Shown: positions 23,870-32,064 of the stretch, piece after piece
Layout of the letters: each line of letters opens with the position of its first letter
How positions within the stretch are numbered: position 1 is the first letter of the stretch
NCBI RefSeq assembly: GCF_003344635.1
Contig: NZ_QPKK01000009.1
Location: 1 to 36,733, forward strand
Direction: 5' to 3'
From: Desertihabitans aurantiacus
GTDB lineage: Bacteria > Actinomycetota > Actinomycetes > Propionibacteriales > Propionibacteriaceae
Length of the DNA stretch: 36,733 nt
Translations under genes and position numbers: made by a program
Notes under the pieces: generated by a model
What the model was told of the DNA's origin: nothing
Databases searched by the model: none
What the model saw: only the letters and a program-made list of their open reading frames with translations

Positions 23870-23899
23870 GCGATCGCCGACAGGCTCAGGGCGCTGGGG
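23870..23899 (+). repeat. REP-like element, copy 4 (4-nt deletion)
   Basis: It is identical to copy 3 from GCGATCGCC to GCTGGGG except that 4 nt of the left arm are missing, so it is a tandem duplicate with a damaged stem. Confidence 0.8.
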
Positions 23900-23926
23900 C
23901 GGGTTGGGCGCTGAGCTCGACCACAG

Positions 23927-23949
23927 CGCGCTGAGCCTGTCGAAGCGCG
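23927..23949 (-). repeat. REP-like hairpin, copy 5
   Basis: CGCGCT (23927-23932) and AGCGCG (23944-23949) flank the core in the opposite orientation, 10 nt beyond the manA stop. Confidence 0.85.
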
Positions 23950-23959
23950 AGCGCGAGGG

Positions 23960-25705
23960 TCAGGTGCGTTCGGTGTCGCGGACGGAGGCGCGGAGGGTGC
24001 GCCAGGGGCCGGCGCCGGTGCCGCGGATGCGGTAGCGGCCGACGGCGGCGGGGACGATGAAGGTCTCGGCGTAGTGCACCTCGTAGGGGGCGAAGACCCC
24101 ACCGGGCGACTCCACCACGGCCGCCTCGCCCTGCACCAGGTTGACCACGTGCACGGTGCCGCGGGTGTCGTGCTCGACCGGTGCGGTGAAGGTGTGGCGG
24201 CGGGTCTCGATGAACTCCAGCTCGTGCAGACCGGTGCGCTCCTCGCTCCAGCCGTCGCCGGCGTCCACCTCCTCGACCTGCCCGACGAGGTTCTGCCGGG
24301 TCCATGCGGTGTCGCGGCGGACGTCGATGTTGGCCAGCCCGTGCTCGAGGTGGATCGGTCGCGGACGCCCGTCCAGCCCGAGGCGTCCCCAGTCCCACAG
24401 CTTGAAGGTGAAGATGAACGGGGTCGCCGACACCTCCAGCACCATCGAGCCCGCGCCGGAGCAGTGCACCGTCCCGGCGGGGATGAGGAAGTGGTCGTGC
24501 GGACGCGCGGGGAACGTGTTGACCAGCCGGTCGGCGGCCACCTCGCCCCCGGCCTGCCCCTCCTCCAGCGCCGCGCGGACGTCGTCGAGCCCGACCCCCT
24601 CGCGCAGCCCCAGGTAGACCTGCGCCCCGGGCTCGGCGTCGAGCAGGTAGTAGGACTCGTCCTGGGTGTAGGGCATCGCGAAGTGCCGCTGGATGTAGTC
24701 GGTGGTCGGGTGCACCTGCAGGGAGAGGTTGCCCCCGCCCATGGTGTCGAGGAAGTCGAACCGGATCGGGAACTCCGCGCCGAACCGGGCGAAGGTCCGC
24801 TCCCCCAGCAGGTCGCGGGGGTGCCGCAGCACCAGGTCGAGGGCGGGGATCTCGACGTGCTCGCCATCGAGCCCGAGTCGCAGGCTGTTCTCCTCGGGGA
24901 CGCCGTCGAAGCACCAGGCGTAGTTCTGCCCGCCCGGCGCCGGGTCGAGCCCGCACACCTCCTCCATCCAGGTGCCGCCCCAGGGGCCGGGGTCGAAGAA
25001 GGGGACGAGCCGGAACGGACGGGCCGCCGCCTGGGCCAACCCGGCTCGCAGGGTGTCGCCGGTGACCAGCTTCGGGGTGGCGGTGGTGGTGTCGAGGAGG
25101 TGGGAGCACCGCTCCAGCAGCGGACGCTTGTGCTCGTCGGCGACCCGCCACTCGACGAAGAACCCGCGCTTGTACTTGCGCAGCACGTCCTCCTCGCCGT
25201 TGTCGGCCCGCCAGTTCCCCGCGCCCGCCCGGAACCGCTGCTGGATCTCCCAGCGCGGCAGGTCGGCCAGCACCACCGGCGCGTCGGTGGGCACGACGAG
25301 GCTGGCACCCCAGCCCACGACGAGGGTCGGCCGGTCGGTCCGGGCCAGCTGGTGGCGCAGCCGGTCCAGCTCGCCGGGGTGGAAGAAGGCGCCGATCCGA
25401 CGTCGGCTCAGCACCCCGAACACGCGGTCGTCGGTCAGCTCGTCGGCCAGCAGCTCGTCGAGCTCCTTGGCGCTGAGGGCGGCCTCCTCCTCGACGTCGA
25501 CGACCAGCAGCGCCGGGTCAGCGGCGGACAGCGCGTCCCGCACGGCGCCCACGTCGACCCCGGGGTAGCAGTCGACGGCGAGCGGGGAGGATGTGGCGCG
25601 CGCCAGCTCAGCCAGCCGCGTCCAGACGGCGTCGCCGGTCCAGAGCGGGTGGTCGCCGTCGAGGGCGACGACGGGGTGGCGGTCGTAGTTGCCGTGTCCG
25701 GGCAC
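23960..25705 (-). CDS. manA: class I mannose-6-phosphate isomerase, long form
   Basis: The 581-residue protein begins at GTG 25705 behind GGAAGGA. The isomerase core (about 200-581) shows zinc-ligand candidates Gln330 and His332 in LSLQVHP and His414 in GTVHCSGAGS, with FIFTFKLWDWG in the second cupin. The N-terminal 190 residues look like a nucleotide-kinase fold without a P-loop (SPLAVDCYPGVDVGAVRDAL), the known long-form arrangement; that part may be regulatory. It interconverts mannose-6-P and fructose-6-P. It lies 2 nt after the ROK kinase stop, so the two are one operon for mannose entry into glycolysis. Confidence 0.9.
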   Translation of the reverse strand: MPGHGNYDRHPVVALDGDHPLWTGDAVWTRLAELARATSSPLAVDCYPGVDVGAVRDALSAADPALLVVDVEEEAALSAKELDELLADELTDDRVFGVLSRRRIGAFFHPGELDRLRHQLARTDRPTLVVGWGASLVVPTDAPVVLADLPRWEIQQRFRAGAGNWRADNGEEDVLRKYKRGFFVEWRVADEHKRPLLERCSHLLDTTTATPKLVTGDTLRAGLAQAAARPFRLVPFFDPGPWGGTWMEEVCGLDPAPGGQNYAWCFDGVPEENSLRLGLDGEHVEIPALDLVLRHPRDLLGERTFARFGAEFPIRFDFLDTMGGGNLSLQVHPTTDYIQRHFAMPYTQDESYYLLDAEPGAQVYLGLREGVGLDDVRAALEEGQAGGEVAADRLVNTFPARPHDHFLIPAGTVHCSGAGSMVLEVSATPFIFTFKLWDWGRLGLDGRPRPIHLEHGLANIDVRRDTAWTRQNLVGQVEEVDAGDGWSEERTGLHELEFIETRRHTFTAPVEHDTRGTVHVVNLVQGEAAVVESPGGVFAPYEVHYAETFIVPAAVGRYRIRGTGAGPWRTLRASVRDTERT

Positions 25706-25707
25706 GG

Positions 25708-26637
25708 TCAGTCCTTCCCGAGGAGGTGGCGGGCGTGGTCGGCCATGCCGAGGGTCGCGGAGGCCCAGACGTCGGGGGCCACCCGCAGGTCGGGTGCGGC
25801 GGACGGCTCCCACACCAGTGCTTCGACCCGGCGGCGGAGGTCGTCGAGGACGTGCGGGGCCGCGCTCGCGAGCCCACCGGTGAGCACCACCCGGTCCGGT
25901 CCGACGACCGCGCAGGCGTTGGCGATCCCGACCGCCCACCAGCCGACCAGCTCGTCGAGGACGGCCCGTCCGAGCGGGTCGCCGGTGACCGCGCCCTCGA
26001 CCACCCGGGCGAAGCCGGGGTCGTCGGGGAGGCTCGAGGGCGGGTGGTGCTCGCGCCGCTCGGCCACCACCCGCGGCAGCGCCCAGCCCGAGGCCAGCGC
26101 CTCCAGGCAGCCGTGCCGGCCGCAGGTGCAGGCCGGTCCCTCGGGGAGCAGCTGCTGGTGCCCGCCGAGGACCCCGCGGTGCCCGGGCCCGTCGCGCAGC
26201 GCGACGCCGCCGACCACCAGCGAGGAGCCGACGCCGGTGCCGAGGGTGAGGGTGAGCAGCACCTCTGCGCCCTGCCCGGCGCCGGCGACGTACTCGCCCC
26301 AGCCGGCGGCGCGGGCATCGTTGTCGACCGCCACCGGGACGCCGAGCCAGCCGCCCACCTCACCGGCGAGGTCGCGGTCGACCAGCGAGCCGACCTTGTC
26401 GTGCACCGAGCGCATCACCCCGGTGGCGTCGACCACGCCGGGCAGCGCGAGCCCGGCGGCGGCGACCGGCCCGGCCGGGGTGGGGTCGTCCTGCCAGGAG
26501 CGGACCAACGCCTCGAGCGCGTCGAGGTCGGCCTCGCCGCCACGGTGGGGCAGCCGGGAGGCGCGCAGCACCCGCAGGCCGTCGAGCTCGGCCACCTTGG
26601 TGCTCGACCCACCGATGTCGGCAGCGATGACGGTCAC
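25708..26637 (-). CDS. ROK-family sugar kinase (probable mannose kinase)
   Basis: The 309-residue protein has the ATP motif DIGGSSTK (7-14), catalytic Asp107 in VDNDA, and His160 in GVLGGHQQ. The ROK zinc motif CTCGRHGCLEA has Cys170, Cys172 and Cys177. There is no N-terminal DNA-binding domain, so it is an enzyme rather than a repressor. GTG 26637 follows GGAG. It shares an operon with manA and a promoter operator resembling that of the alpha-mannosidase, so mannose is the likely substrate; glucose or fructose cannot be excluded. The usual GEIGH is replaced by GVLGGH. Confidence 0.9.
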   Translation of the reverse strand: MTVIAADIGGSSTKVAELDGLRVLRASRLPHRGGEADLDALEALVRSWQDDPTPAGPVAAAGLALPGVVDATGVMRSVHDKVGSLVDRDLAGEVGGWLGVPVAVDNDARAAGWGEYVAGAGQGAEVLLTLTLGTGVGSSLVVGGVALRDGPGHRGVLGGHQQLLPEGPACTCGRHGCLEALASGWALPRVVAERREHHPPSSLPDDPGFARVVEGAVTGDPLGRAVLDELVGWWAVGIANACAVVGPDRVVLTGGLASAAPHVLDDLRRRVEALVWEPSAAPDLRVAPDVWASATLGMADHARHLLGKD

Positions 26638-26651
26638 CGGATCTCCGTTCA

Positions 26652-26674
26652 GGTATCGATACCGCAGGTATACC
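26652..26674 (-). promoter_or_regulatory. LacI-type operator and promoter of the ROK-manA operon
   Basis: GGTATCGATACC (26652-26663) is a perfect 12-bp palindrome 14 nt before the ROK start. On the minus strand TATACC within GGTATACC (26667-26674) is a possible -10 box, which puts the start point inside the palindrome. It matches the 28365-28376 site at 10 of 12 positions. Confidence 0.72.
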
Positions 26675-26695
26675 AGACGGCGTCCCGCACCAGGG

Positions 26696-27250
26696 TCAGG
26701 AGGGGAACGGCTCCCAGGCCGGCACCGGCCGGAGGTCGAGGGCCGCGATGATCCGGTCGGCCGCCTCCTCGGGGGGCGCGGTGCCGGTGTCGATGCGCAG
26801 GTCGACCGGAGGCCGCTCGACCTCGACGGCGCTCCGCCGCAGCCGGCGCAGCGTCTCCAGGTCGGTGAGCTTGCCGACCTCGTGCCGGCTCGGCAGCCCG
26901 ATCCGCCGCTCCTGCTCGGCCGGGTCGAGCACCAGCTCGACGAAGTGGACACGGCCGCCCTCGTCCTCGACGCTGCGGCGGGCCCGCTCGGGGAAGCCCG
27001 GCTGGACGGTCACCTCGGGGGCGAAGGTGAAGACCAGCGAGACGTCGGCGGCGGCCGCCCGGGCGAAGGTGGCGAGCCAGAACCGCTCGCGGAGGTCGAC
27101 GAACGGGGGCGAGCCGAAGGGGAACACCGCGGTCAGCGCGTCCACCACGAGGTGGTTGTGGAAGACGCCGTAGTGCAGCCGGGCGGCCAGCGCGCGGGCC
27201 ACCGTCAGCTTGCCCGCGGCGGCGACGCCGTGCAGGAAGACCAGATCCAT
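26696..27250 (-). CDS. small P-loop kinase/ATPase
   Basis: The 184-residue protein starts MDLVFLHGVAAAGKLTVARA, with a Walker A motif near residues 8-15, and continues with HNHLVVDALTAVF and a C-terminal helix. It resembles shikimate-kinase or adenylylsulfate-kinase-like small kinases of unknown substrate. There is no ribosome site before ATG 27250, so the mRNA may be leaderless. It lies between LacI and ROK but has its own space on both sides: 52 nt after the LacI stop, and 58 nt before the ROK start with the ROK promoter between. A link to mannose metabolism is unproven. Confidence 0.82.
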   Translation of the reverse strand: MDLVFLHGVAAAGKLTVARALAARLHYGVFHNHLVVDALTAVFPFGSPPFVDLRERFWLATFARAAAADVSLVFTFAPEVTVQPGFPERARRSVEDEGGRVHFVELVLDPAEQERRIGLPSRHEVGKLTDLETLRRLRRSAVEVERPPVDLRIDTGTAPPEEAADRIIAALDLRPVPAWEPFPS

Positions 27251-27302
27251 CGCACCGACGCTAGTGCGGCGCCGTCCCGCGCGGCCACCGCATTGTCGAG
27301 GC

Positions 27303-28307
27303 TCAGCGACGATGCAGCGGGTCGCCGTGGTGGACCAGGTGCGTGGCCACCACCTCGTGCTGGGGCGGCAGCTCCTCGCGGCTGCGCAGCCGCTGCAGCA
27401 GCAGTGCGGCGGCCCGGCGTCCCACCTCCGCCGGTGCGTAGCTGACCAGCGAGACCGGCATCGCCAGCAGCGGAGCGGTGGCGATGTCGTCGAAGCCGAC
27501 CACCCGCAGCGGGACGCCGGCCGCGGCGACCCAGCGGCAGGCGGCCAGGGTGTTGCGGTTGTTCGCGGCCAGCACGGCGGTCGGTGGATCGGGTGCGGCC
27601 ATCAGCCGCCACATCCGCGCGTCGGCCGCGGCGGTCTCGGCCGGCAGGTCGACGAGCAGCTCCTCGGCCACCTCGACGCCGCACTCGGTCTGGCCGGCCA
27701 GGAACCCGCGGCGGCGCTCCGCCCCGGGCCAGGACGGGTGCGGCAGCCCGAGGAAGGCGGTGCGGCGGTGCCCCTCGAGGACGAGCTGGCGGCTGGCCTC
27801 CCGGGCGCCGCCGAAGTCGTCGACCACCACCGAGTCGACCTCCGGCGAGGAGCCGCGGCTGGTGGCCAGCACCACCGGCAGGTCGTGCAGGCGGGCCCGC
27901 GACAGGTGCTCCTGGTCGTCTCCGGCCGGCACCACCACCAGCCCCTCGACGCGCCGGGACGCCAGCCCGTCCACCACGGCCCGCTCCCGGCTGCCGTCCT
28001 CGCCGGAGGTGCCGAGGAGCACCTGCAGCCCGTGCTCGGCCGCCACCTCCTCCACGCCGGTGGCGAGCTGGGAGTAGAAGGGGTTGCCCAGGTTGGTGAC
28101 GACCAGTCCGAGCAGCCCGGTCGCGCTGCCGGCCCGCAACCCCCGCGCCCAGTCGTTGCGCCGGTAGCCCAGGGCGTCCACGGCGGCGAGGACGCGGGCC
28201 CGCAGCGCCGGGTCGACGGTCGGCTCGTCGCGCAGGGTGCGCGAGACCGTCATCGGCGAGACGCCGGCGTGCGCGGCGACGTCGCGCATGGTCGGGGGCT
28301 GGGTCAC
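27303..28307 (-). CDS. LacI-family regulator, probable mannoside repressor
   Basis: The 334-residue protein begins at GTG 28307 behind GGAGG. The helix-turn-helix reads TMRDVAAHAGVSPMTVSRTL, followed by the hinge and a full periplasmic-binding-like effector domain (GLVVTNLGNPFYSQL; VVGFDDIATAPLLAMPVSLV). It diverges from the GH38 gene. The operator at 28365-28376 sits between them and a near copy lies at the ROK-manA promoter. This supports one repressor controlling release, phosphorylation and isomerisation of mannose, presumably induced by mannose or a mannoside. Confidence 0.94.
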   Translation of the reverse strand: MTQPPTMRDVAAHAGVSPMTVSRTLRDEPTVDPALRARVLAAVDALGYRRNDWARGLRAGSATGLLGLVVTNLGNPFYSQLATGVEEVAAEHGLQVLLGTSGEDGSRERAVVDGLASRRVEGLVVVPAGDDQEHLSRARLHDLPVVLATSRGSSPEVDSVVVDDFGGAREASRQLVLEGHRRTAFLGLPHPSWPGAERRRGFLAGQTECGVEVAEELLVDLPAETAAADARMWRLMAAPDPPTAVLAANNRNTLAACRWVAAAGVPLRVVGFDDIATAPLLAMPVSLVSYAPAEVGRRAAALLLQRLRSREELPPQHEVVATHLVHHGDPLHRR

Positions 28308-28348
28308 CCCGGCATCCTCCCGCCCCGCCCCGGTCTGCGGCCACCCCC

Positions 28349-28377
28349 TTGCCGGAGCCGGCGCGTTATCGTTACCT
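28349..28377 (+). promoter_or_regulatory. GH38 promoter with LacI-type operator
   Basis: TTGCCG (28349-28354), 17 nt, then TTACCT (28372-28377) is a possible promoter. GTTATCGTTACC (28365-28376) overlaps its -10 box and matches GGTATCGATACC at 10 of 12 positions. Confidence 0.62.
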
Positions 28378-28415
28378 TGCTGCTGCACCCGCTTCGACGT
28401 GGAAGGAGCAGCGCG

Positions 28416-28538
28416 ATGGGCCGACGGCCGTCCCGTCGGGCGACGCGCCCGTCCTCCGTCCGCGCGCACCCTGCACCCCCGCTGATCCCAGCCCCCTCGC
28501 CGGTCGCCGCACGCACCGGCCCCCCGCGCACCCGCTGA
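28416..28538 (+). CDS. possible 40-residue leader peptide upstream of GH38
   Basis: ATG 28416 has a near-ideal ribosome site (GGAAGGAG at 28401-28408, 7-nt spacing) and opens a frame of 40 codons rich in Arg and Pro (MGRRPSRRATRPSSVRAHP at its start). It ends 17 nt before the GH38 GTG. It may be a leader peptide or a ribosome-loading device for the long 5' region. Composition is like random GC-rich sequence, so it may not be a true protein. Confidence 0.35.
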   Translation: MGRRPSRRATRPSSVRAHPAPPLIPAPSPVAARTGPPRTR

Positions 28539-28555
28539 CCCGGAAGGACCTCACC

Positions 28556-31500
28556 GTGCCGGACGACAAGGCCCTCATCTCCGCCCGCCCCTGGTCGGGC
28601 GACGACGCCCGCGACGGCATGCTGCGCGTCAGCGCGTGCGCCACCCTCACCCTCCCCGAGGGCGAGCTCGCGGTCGTCTGCGAGCCGATGACCCGCCGCG
28701 ACCACGACGGCACCCGGTGGCGGGCGCTGCGGCTCGACCTGCCGCCGCGGCTGACCACACCCGTCCGCGCCGAGGACGTCCGGCTCGAGGACGTCGGCGG
28801 CGACCCCGTGCCCGTCCGCCCGGTGGACGGTCCGGCGGGCAGCCTCCGGCTGCTGGTCCCGTTCAGCACGGAGGAGCGCAAGCTGCGGCTGTCGCTGCCG
28901 ACCCTCGGCGAGGGCGTCGTCCTCGACGTGGTCACCGACGTCCCGCGGGAGTGGACCATCCACCTGGTGCACCACTCCCACCTCGACATCGGCTACACCG
29001 ACCCCCAGCCGCGGATCCAGGCCGAGCAGCGGGCCTACCTCGACTCGGTGCTGGAGCTGGCGCGGGCCACCGACGACTGGCCCGAGGAGTCCCGGTTCCG
29101 GTGGGCGGTGGAGTCGCTGTGGAGCTTCGCCCAGTGGGCCGAGCTGCGTCCCGAGGCCGACGTCGAGGAGTTCTGCGAGCGGGTGCGGGCCGGGCAGATC
29201 GAGCTGACCGCGATGCCGTACAACCTGCACACCGACACCTGCTCCACCGACGAGCTGCACGAGCTGCTGCGCACTGCGCGGGAGGTCCGTGACCGCTTCG
29301 GGCTGCCGTTCAGCGCCGCGATGCAGACCGACGTCCCCGGCACCGTGGTCGGGCTGCCGGCCGCGCTCGGCGAGGTCGGTGTGCGCTACCTCGCGGTGGC
29401 CCACAACTGGGCCGGCCGCTCGATGCCGCACACCAGCGGCGGGGAGCACCTGCCCCGGTTGTTCCGCTGGACCACCCCGGCCGGCGACACCGTGACGGTG
29501 TGGATGACCGACAGCCCGCACGGCCTGGCCTACATGGAGGGCCCGTTCCTCGGCTTCGCCGACCGCTACGAGACCGTCGACCGGCTGCTGCCGTCCTACC
29601 TCGCCTCCACCGCGCGTAACGCCTACCCCTACCCGCCGGGTGTCTTCGGCTGGCACGGCGACCCGGTCACCGCCCGCCAGCCCTACCCCTGGGACGTCCT
29701 GCACCTGCGCACCCAGGGCTGGATCGGCGACAACGCCCCGGCCCGGCTCACCGCCGCGAGCATCGTCCGGCGCTGGAACGAGACCTGGGAGTGGCCGAAG
29801 CTGCGGATGTCGACCAACACCGACTTCTTCACCGACGCCGAGCAGCGCCTGGGCGACCAGCTGGAGACCTTCGAGGGCGACTGGGGCGACTGGTGGGTGG
29901 AGGGCGTCGGCTCGGCCGCGCTGCCGCAGGCGCTGGTCCGCGGCGCGCAGGCCCGGGTCACCGACGCCCAGGTGCTCTCCTCGGCCGGGCGCCTGCTCGG
30001 CGGGAGCGCCGACGCGGCCGAGCCGGTGCACGCCCGCCGCACCTACGAGTCGATCTCGCTGTTCAACGAGCACACCTGGGGCGCCTCCAACTCCTGGCTG
30101 TCCGCCGACGAGGGCGGGAGCTCGGGTGAGCAGCAGTGGCACTGGAAGTCCGCCCACGCGCTGGCCGCCCAGGAGCGCTCGGAGGCCTTCCTCGAGCGGT
30201 CGCAGGCGGTGCTCGGGGCGCAGCTGCCGCGGGCCGCCGGGGCGGTCGAGACGGTGTACGCGCTCAACACCCAGACCTGGCCGCAGACGACGACCGTGCG
30301 CTTCCTGCTGCGGGAGTCGGTGGTGGCCGACGGCACCGAGGTCGAGGTCCGTGACGCCCGCACCGGCGAGGCGCTGCCCCTCACCAGCGAGCCGCAGACC
30401 AATGTCACCCACCGCCAGGCCGGACGCTGGCTGCGGGTCGCGGTGCCGGACGTCCCCGGCGTCGGGATGGTGCGCCTCGACGTCGTCCCGGTCGACCGCC
30501 ACGCCAGCGACGGCGCCGAGCACAGCATGGACGAGGGCCTGCCCGGGGTGGAGGTCGACCACGACACCGACGCGGCCGTGCTGCCCGACCTGCCGCGCAG
30601 CGAGCTGCTCACCCTGACCAACGAGCACCTGCGGGTGCGTTTCGACGAGCGGCGCAGCTGCATCGCCTCGATCGTCGAGCTGGCGACCGGGAGGGAGCTG
30701 GTCGACGCCGATGCGGTGGTCGGCTTCAACGGCTACGTCTACGACACCTACACCAGCGCCGGCGGCTTCAACCACCAGTCCAACAAGACCGAGACCGGGC
30801 CCTACCTCGAGCTGCTCGGCTCGCGCAGCCTGGCCCGTCCGTGCGCGGTGCTCGAGCGCACCGACGATGGGGTGGAGCAGCGGCTGGTGGTGGAGTTCGC
30901 CGCCGACGGGATCTCCCGCGGCCGGACCACCCTGCGGCTGCGCCGCGGCGAGCCGGTGCTGCACATCGAGAACCGGCTGTGGAAGCCGTCGACGATGACC
31001 AAGGAGAGCGCGTTCTTCGCCTTCCCGTTCGCCGTCGACTCACCGACGGTGCGCTACGAGGTCAGCGGCGGCGTCACCGGGGACGGGCTGGCGCACGTGC
31101 CCGGCGCGCCGCAGCACATGCGCGCGATCCGCGACTGGGTGAGCCTGGACGACGCGGCCGGGTCGGTCGCCTGGGTCAGCCCGGACGCGCCGCTGGTGCA
31201 CCCGGAGACCATCGCCCTGCCCTACGCCCCGTTCCCCGACTCCACCCGTCCGCGCCAGCCCGGCACGATCTACTCCTGGGTGCACAACAACGTCTGGGAC
31301 ACCAACTTCCCGGTGCAGCAGGGCTTCGACGCCACCTTCCGGTTCGCGGTCGGGGTGGCCGCCGGACGACCGCTGGGCAGCACCGCGCTGGCCGCGGCGA
31401 CGGCCGCCGCGGTGGTGCACCCGCCGGTGCCGGTGCTGGCCCGCGGTCCGGTGGATGAGGACGCGCCGGCGGTGCGGCAGCTGGTGGACGTCGGCGACCC

Positions 31501-31738
31501 GCGGGTGAGGCTGGTCAGCGTCTGCGCTGGCGCGGAGGGGGCGCTGCAGCTGCGGCTGCAGTCCTTCGCCGACGAGCCGGTCGAGGTGCGCCTCAGCCTG
31601 CCCGGGCAGACGGTGCGCGCCGCCCGGCAGACCACCTACCTCGGCGACGTCCGGGGCGAGCTGGCCGTCGACGGCGGCGGGACCTCGGTCCGGCTGGAGC
31701 CGTTCGCGGTGGCCGCGGTCGAGCTGGATCTCCGCTGA
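28556..31738 (+). CDS. GH38-family alpha-mannosidase
   Basis: The 1060-residue protein starts at GTG 28556 behind GGAAGGA. The N-terminal 150 residues are a beta domain. The catalytic domain starts with HHSHLDIGYTDPQ (His140, His142 and Asp144 as zinc-site candidates), then AMPYNLHTDT and MQTDVPG, where Asp259 is the likely nucleophile. The C-terminal half (about 620-1060) has GH38 beta-sandwich features such as WKPSTMTKESAFFAFPF. It removes alpha-linked mannose from glycans. There is no signal peptide, so substrate must be imported by a transporter not in this window. It diverges from LacI with an operator over its promoter. A frameless REP hairpin follows 9 nt after the stop. Confidence 0.88.
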   Translation: MPDDKALISARPWSGDDARDGMLRVSACATLTLPEGELAVVCEPMTRRDHDGTRWRALRLDLPPRLTTPVRAEDVRLEDVGGDPVPVRPVDGPAGSLRLLVPFSTEERKLRLSLPTLGEGVVLDVVTDVPREWTIHLVHHSHLDIGYTDPQPRIQAEQRAYLDSVLELARATDDWPEESRFRWAVESLWSFAQWAELRPEADVEEFCERVRAGQIELTAMPYNLHTDTCSTDELHELLRTAREVRDRFGLPFSAAMQTDVPGTVVGLPAALGEVGVRYLAVAHNWAGRSMPHTSGGEHLPRLFRWTTPAGDTVTVWMTDSPHGLAYMEGPFLGFADRYETVDRLLPSYLASTARNAYPYPPGVFGWHGDPVTARQPYPWDVLHLRTQGWIGDNAPARLTAASIVRRWNETWEWPKLRMSTNTDFFTDAEQRLGDQLETFEGDWGDWWVEGVGSAALPQALVRGAQARVTDAQVLSSAGRLLGGSADAAEPVHARRTYESISLFNEHTWGASNSWLSADEGGSSGEQQWHWKSAHALAAQERSEAFLERSQAVLGAQLPRAAGAVETVYALNTQTWPQTTTVRFLLRESVVADGTEVEVRDARTGEALPLTSEPQTNVTHRQAGRWLRVAVPDVPGVGMVRLDVVPVDRHASDGAEHSMDEGLPGVEVDHDTDAAVLPDLPRSELLTLTNEHLRVRFDERRSCIASIVELATGRELVDADAVVGFNGYVYDTYTSAGGFNHQSNKTETGPYLELLGSRSLARPCAVLERTDDGVEQRLVVEFAADGISRGRTTLRLRRGEPVLHIENRLWKPSTMTKESAFFAFPFAVDSPTVRYEVSGGVTGDGLAHVPGAPQHMRAIRDWVSLDDAAGSVAWVSPDAPLVHPETIALPYAPFPDSTRPRQPGTIYSWVHNNVWDTNFPVQQGFDATFRFAVGVAAGRPLGSTALAAATAAAVVHPPVPVLARGPVDEDAPAVRQLVDVGDPRVRLVSVCAGAEGALQLRLQSFADEPVEVRLSLPGQTVRAARQTTYLGDVRGELAVDGGGTSVRLEPFAVAAVELDLR

Positions 31739-31747
31739 CGCCAGCCG

Positions 31748-31770
31748 CGCGCTTCGACAGGCTCAGCGCG
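31748..31770 (+). repeat. REP-like hairpin, copy 6
   Basis: CGCGCT-TCGACAGGCTC-AGCGCG is a perfect stem with the common core, 9 nt after the GH38 stop. Its last bases start the tandem repeat that follows. Confidence 0.87.
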
Positions 31771-31851
31771 CTGTGCGCCGGTCCGCGCTGTGCGCCGGTC
31801 CGCGCTGTGTCCCAGTCCGCGCTGTGCCCGGGTCCGCGCTGGGTGACGTCC
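31768..31851. repeat. 17-bp tandem repeat, about five units
   Basis: Units start at 31768, 31785, 31802, 31819 and 31836. The first two are identical (GCGCTGTGCGCCGGTCC); the third and fourth differ by a few bases; the fifth is 16 bp and diverged. It occupies the first part of the 374-bp gene-free stretch 31739-32112. From 31852 to about 32000 I see nothing else. Confidence 0.9.
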
Positions 31852-32008
31852 GCGGGTGTCCGTCCTCTCCGAGCCTGCTGGGGGCGTCGGTGACGCTCGG
31901 CAGCGGGACTGAGCACGCCGTGTCTCGACGGTGGCAACCCGGCCGCAGGGGCGGCGCTGAGGAGGTGATCCGCACACGGGCGGGCAGCGCCCGGCGCGAC
32001 CACGCAGA

Positions 32009-32064
32009 GTTCAGCCCGCCCGCACCGCCGCGTCACCCGGTGTTCAGCACCGCCGCCCTAGCGT
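32009..32064 (+). promoter_or_regulatory. Pho-box-like direct repeats and -10 box of the phospholipase gene
   Basis: Units in an exact 11-nt register read GTTCAGCCCGC (32009), CGTCACCCGGT (32031) and GTTCAGCACCG (32042); the unit at 32020 is degenerate. This resembles the PhoP direct-repeat unit of Streptomyces (GTTCA plus C-rich tail). TAGCGT at 32059-32064 may be the -10 box. It precedes a secreted phosphoesterase, a typical phosphate-starvation gene. Confidence 0.55.

Noticed and set aside
23805-23949. Short CRISPR-like array
   Set aside because: The repeats are not evenly spaced, occur in both orientations and have no cas genes nearby; they belong to the REP-like family.
24074-27445. A 1123-codon plus-strand open frame
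   Set aside because: It is antisense to manA, ROK and the small kinase, which have clear motifs; its product is low-complexity, as expected opposite GC-rich genes.
28304-30964. An 886-codon minus-strand open frame opposite GH38
   Set aside because: GH38 on the plus strand has recognisable catalytic motifs; the antisense product has none.
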